Shown here in pieces: positions 59,746 to 64,000 of a stretch of 64,000 nucleotides of DNA. The notes under the pieces were generated by a model, which had not been told where the DNA came from, searched no databases, and saw only the letters and a list, made by a program, of their open reading frames with translations. This stretch comes from Pseudomonas protegens. Its GTDB lineage: Bacteria > Pseudomonadota > Gammaproteobacteria > Pseudomonadales > Pseudomonadaceae. Position numbers and translations under genes: made by a program. Positions within the stretch are counted from its first letter, which is position 1, and each line of letters opens with the position of its first letter. The stretch covers positions 2,946,501 to 3,010,500 of the forward strand of contig NZ_CP031396.1 of NCBI RefSeq assembly GCF_003363755.1, given 5' to 3'.

Positions 59746-61176
59746 ATGCCCGAACGCCCGCCTCTCGACGCTACCACCGCCCGCTGGCTGCCCTGGGTGG
59801 TGGCCATCGCCTTCTTCATGCAATCCCTGGACGGCACCATCCTCAATACAGCGCTGCCGGCCATGGCCCAGGACCTGGCGGAAGACCCGCTGCGCATGCA
59901 GGGGGTGATCATTGCCTACATGCTCACCGTGGCCCTGCTGATCCCAGCGTCCGGCTGGATCGCCGACCGCTTCGGCACCAAGAAGATCTTCTTCGGCGCC
60001 ATCTTGATCTTCAGCATCGGCTCCCTGCTGTGCGCGATGTCCAACACCCTGAGCCAACTGATCGGCGCCCGGGTGATCCAGGGCCTGGGCGGGGCACTGA
60101 TGCTGCCGGTGGGACGGCTGGTGGTGCTGCGGGCCTACCCGCGCTCGGAGCTGGTGCGGATCATGGGCTTCATCACCATTCCCGGCCTGCTGGGCCCGCT
60201 GATCGGCCCGACCATGGGCGGCTGGATGGTGCAATACCTGACCTGGCACTGGATCTTTCTGATCAACCTGCCGGTGGGCGTCGTCGGCTGCTATGCGGTG
60301 TGGCGTTTTATCCCAGACCTGCGAGGCAGCGAGCGCACCCGTTTCGATGGCCTGGGCTTTGTGCTGTTCGGCGCGGCGATGGTGCTGATCACCATTGCCA
60401 TGGAAGGCCTGGGGGAATTGCACCTGCCGCACCTGCGGGTGATGTTGCTGCTGTTTGGTGGGCTGGCCTGCCTGGCGGCCTATTGGCTGCGGGCCGTGCA
60501 CACCGATAACCCGCTGTTTGCGCCCTCGCTATTCAAGGTACGAACCTTTGCCGTGGGCATCCTCGGCAACCTGTTCGCCCGCCTGGGCAGCGGTGCCCTG
60601 CCGTTCCTGGTGCCGCTACTGCTGCAGGTGGCGCTGGGTTATTCACCGTCTCAGGCGGGGATGAGCATGCTGCCCCTGGCGGCCGCGGCGATGCTGGCCA
60701 AGTCCATTGCCCGGCCCCTGATCGAGCGCCTGGGCTACCGCATCGTGCTCACCGGCAACACCCTGGCCCTGGGGCTGATGCTGGCCAGCATGGGGCTGGT
60801 CAGCGAGCACACGCCTTATCCCCTGCTGCTGGGCATGCTGGCGGTGCTGGGGGCGATCAACTCGCTGCAGTTCACCGCGATGAACACCGTGACCCTGATC
60901 GACCTCGACGATGCCGCCGCCAGCAGCGGCAACAGCCTGTTGTCGGTGGTGGCGCAGCTGTCCCTGAGCCTGGGGGTGGCCTGTGCCGGTGCGCTGCTAG
61001 GCGGTTTTACTGCACAAGTAGGCAATGACGGAGTGAACACCGTGCTCGGCGCCTTCCAGCTGACCTTCCTCACCGTGGGCATCATGGCGATGCTGGCGGC
61101 GGCGATCTTCCTCCAGCTGTCGCCCACCGATGGCCGAAGGGCGCGCAAGGTCGAGGAACAGCACATCGAGCATTGA
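59746..61176 (+). CDS. MFS transporter, DHA2-type multidrug exporter (MdtD-like)
   Basis: 476-residue major facilitator with about 14 membrane segments. Landmarks are FFMQSLDGTILNTALPAMA in helix 1, the motif A sequence GWIADRFGTKKIFFG, and motif C GLLGPLIGPTMGGWM, typical of DHA2-type drug:proton antiporters. Similarity to MdtD is evident in layout. The ATG has GAGG upstream. The gene is independent of the amine pathways; its substrate is unknown. Confidence 0.85.
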   Translation: MPERPPLDATTARWLPWVVAIAFFMQSLDGTILNTALPAMAQDLAEDPLRMQGVIIAYMLTVALLIPASGWIADRFGTKKIFFGAILIFSIGSLLCAMSNTLSQLIGARVIQGLGGALMLPVGRLVVLRAYPRSELVRIMGFITIPGLLGPLIGPTMGGWMVQYLTWHWIFLINLPVGVVGCYAVWRFIPDLRGSERTRFDGLGFVLFGAAMVLITIAMEGLGELHLPHLRVMLLLFGGLACLAAYWLRAVHTDNPLFAPSLFKVRTFAVGILGNLFARLGSGALPFLVPLLLQVALGYSPSQAGMSMLPLAAAAMLAKSIARPLIERLGYRIVLTGNTLALGLMLASMGLVSEHTPYPLLLGMLAVLGAINSLQFTAMNTVTLIDLDDAAASSGNSLLSVVAQLSLSLGVACAGALLGGFTAQVGNDGVNTVLGAFQLTFLTVGIMAMLAAAIFLQLSPTDGRRARKVEEQHIEH

Positions 61177-61193
61177 GCCGCACACTTCCCTCC

Positions 61194-61275
61194 GTAGGAG
61201 CCGGCTCGCCGGCGAAGAGCCCCCGAGCCCTGCGCCAAACTCTCGGTCGCCTTCGCTGGCCAGCCAGCTCCTACA
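61194..61275. repeat. REP-like repeat (family B)
   Basis: GTAGGAGCCGGCTCGCCGGCGAA and TTCGCTGGCCAGCCAGCTCC arms between the MFS gene and dbpA. Confidence 0.7.
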
Positions 61276-61370
61276 CAACACCGCCCCTGCGCGGTTGCTC
61301 GTCCAGAATTTGCAGGTTGTGGGAGCGAGACTGATACACTGCGCGACATTTTGTTTTGCAGGCCAGTCCC

Positions 61371-62756
<1,386 letters not shown>

Positions 62757-62771
62757 CTCCACTGCTTGGCC

Positions 62772-62887
62772 TGTAGCCTCTGCCACAGGCTGCGATCGAT
62801 CTGGTCGGCACTCCGTACGAAGGGGCGCTGGATCTTGAGATCGCTGAAGGCCTTCGGCCTTATCGCAGCCTGCGGCAGCGGCTACAG
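62772..62887. repeat. REP-like repeat (family A)
   Basis: TGTAGCCTCTGCCACAGGCTGCGA and TATCGCAGCCTGCGGCAGCGGC arms between dbpA and the flavoprotein gene. Confidence 0.7.
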
Positions 62888-62916
62888 GGTCATTCGCTCC
62901 TAACGAGGACTCCGTT

Positions 62917-64000
62917 TTGCGTTCTACCGAAGTCGTGATCATCGGCGCTGGCGCCGCCGGCCTGATGTGTGCCCTGACCGCGGCCGGCCGGGGCCGCCAG
63001 GTGCTGTTGCTGGACCACGCCAACAAGGCCGGCAAGAAAATCCTGATGTCCGGCGGTGGCCGCTGCAATTTCACCAACATGTACACCGAGCCCGCCAACT
63101 TCCTTTCGCAGAATCCGCATTTCTGCAAATCGGCCCTGGCCCGCTACACCCAGTGGGACTTCATCGGCCTGGTGGCCAAGCACGGCGTGCCCTACCACGA
63201 GAAGAAACTCGGCCAGCTGTTCTGCGATAACAAGTCCAGCGACATCCTCGGCATGCTGCTCGACGAATGCGATCAGGTCGGCGTCGAGCTGCGCCTGGAC
63301 ACCTCGATCCAGCAGATCGAGAAGCTTGAGTCCGTCTACCTGCTGCAGACCACCCTGGGCGCGGTGCAGTGCCAGTCCCTGGTGATCGCCACCGGCGGCC
63401 TGTCGATCCCGACCCTGGGCGCTACCGGTTTTGGCTATCAGGTCGCCAAGCAGTTCGGCCATGAACTGCTGCCGACCCGTGCCGGCCTGGTGCCCTTCAC
63501 CATCACCGACCAGCTCAAGGAACTGTGCAGCGAGTTGTCGGGCACCTCGGTGGACTGTCTGGTGAGCTGCAACGAGCAGAGCTTTCGCGAGAACATTCTG
63601 TTCACTCATCGTGGCCTCAGCGGCCCGGCGATCCTGCAGATTTCGTCCTATTGGCAACCCGGCGACAGTGTCGAGATCAACCTGCTGCCAGACCACGACG
63701 CCCTCGGCTGGCTGCAACAGCAGCAGGCCGAGCGCCCCAACAGCGAGCTGAAAACCCTGCTGGGGGAAATCTTCACCAAGAAGATGGCGGGACTGCTGGC
63801 CGAGCACTGGTTCGTCTCCAAGCCGATGAAGCAGTACACCCCGGCGGAACTGGCGGACGTGGCGCAAAAACTCGGCAGCTGGCAGTTGGTGCCGGCGGGC
63901 ACCGAGGGCTACCGCACCGCCGAAGTGACCCTGGGCGGGGTCGATACCCGCGAGGTGTCGTCCAAGACCATGGAATCGCTGAAGAGCCCGGGGCTGTATT
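62917..64000 (+). CDS. HI0933/YhiN-family flavoprotein, partial
   Basis: NAD(P)/FAD-dependent oxidoreductase of the HI0933 (YhiN/BaiN) family, truncated by the window edge after about 361 codons. The FAD motif is VVIIGAGAAGLMCALTAAGRG, and the signature KILMSGGGRCNFTN is present. The start is TTG at 62917 (LRSTEVVIIG) with GAGGA seven bases upstream; no ATG or GTG closer to the Rossmann motif has a ribosome site. The C-terminal part includes KSPGLY at the last bases, where the family normally continues for about 30 residues. Confidence 0.87.
   Translation, partial: MRSTEVVIIGAGAAGLMCALTAAGRGRQVLLLDHANKAGKKILMSGGGRCNFTNMYTEPANFLSQNPHFCKSALARYTQWDFIGLVAKHGVPYHEKKLGQLFCDNKSSDILGMLLDECDQVGVELRLDTSIQQIEKLESVYLLQTTLGAVQCQSLVIATGGLSIPTLGATGFGYQVAKQFGHELLPTRAGLVPFTITDQLKELCSELSGTSVDCLVSCNEQSFRENILFTHRGLSGPAILQISSYWQPGDSVEINLLPDHDALGWLQQQQAERPNSELKTLLGEIFTKKMAGLLAEHWFVSKPMKQYTPAELADVAQKLGSWQLVPAGTEGYRTAEVTLGGVDTREVSSKTMESLKSPGLY

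Overview
The window looks like the chromosome of a Pseudomonas of the fluorescens/protegens group. It is GC-rich, carries two families of REP-like intergenic repeats typical of these pseudomonads, and its gene order closely follows the quaternary-amine catabolic region known from P. aeruginosa (glyA-soxBDA, ltaE, gbcB/gbcA, dgcAB, cdhR/caiX-cdhCAB, gbdR, sdaB, cbcXWV, betT/betIBA). This rests on protein and synteny recognition; no database search was run.

Layout. 1-6.0 kb (minus): sarcosine oxidase soxA, soxD, soxB and glyA; soxG is expected just off the left edge. 6.3-10.9 kb: a TraX-like membrane protein, threonine aldolase ltaE, and an NCS1 permease with a nitrilase-family amidase. 10.9-13.7 kb: divergent gbcB and gbcA (glycine betaine monooxygenase). 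13.8-20.6 kb (minus): an unusual three-gene cluster of a metallophosphoesterase, a membrane-anchored dihaem cytochrome c, and a GMC oxidoreductase fused to an alpha/beta hydrolase. 20.6-21.8 kb: a long non-coding stretch with repeated DnaA boxes. 21.8-29.6 kb (minus): etfB, etfA, dgcB, dgcA, a DUF5943-like gene and a dipeptidase-like gene (dimethylglycine demethylation). 29.8-33.7 kb: LprI-like protein, a small purine cluster (HIU hydrolase, deaminase, NCS2 permease) and a LysR regulator. 33.9-35.8 kb: DUF3010 protein, 113-bp tandem repeats and an orphan AAA ATPase. 35.9-41.8 kb: cdhR and divergent caiX-cdhC-cdhA-cdhB plus gamma-butyrobetaine dioxygenase. 42.0-46.5 kb: small unknown genes, an AAC(6')-like acetyltransferase, gbdR, sdaB. 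46.9-50.0 kb: cbcX/W/V transporter. 50.2-56.7 kb: betT, betI, betB, betA. 56.9-64.0 kb: a TldD/TldE-like pair, a DHA2-type MFS exporter, dbpA and a partial HI0933-like flavoprotein.

Together the genes encode an almost complete path: gamma-butyrobetaine to carnitine (dioxygenase), carnitine to glycine betaine (CdhA, CdhC, CdhB), choline to betaine (BetA, BetB), betaine to dimethylglycine (GbcAB), to sarcosine (DgcAB with its own ETF), to glycine (SoxBDA), then serine (GlyA) and pyruvate (SdaB), with uptake by Cbc, CaiX and BetT. Control is by GbdR, CdhR and BetI.

The points most worth following are the cluster of nine DnaA-box matches at 20.8-23.3 kb (a possible DnaA titration locus); 20-21-bp-spaced direct repeats upstream of cbcX, gbcA, gbcB and glyA that may be GbdR sites; the GMC/hydrolase fusion with an apparent cysteine nucleophile; and DgcA and a dipeptidase-like protein that lack canonical metal ligands.
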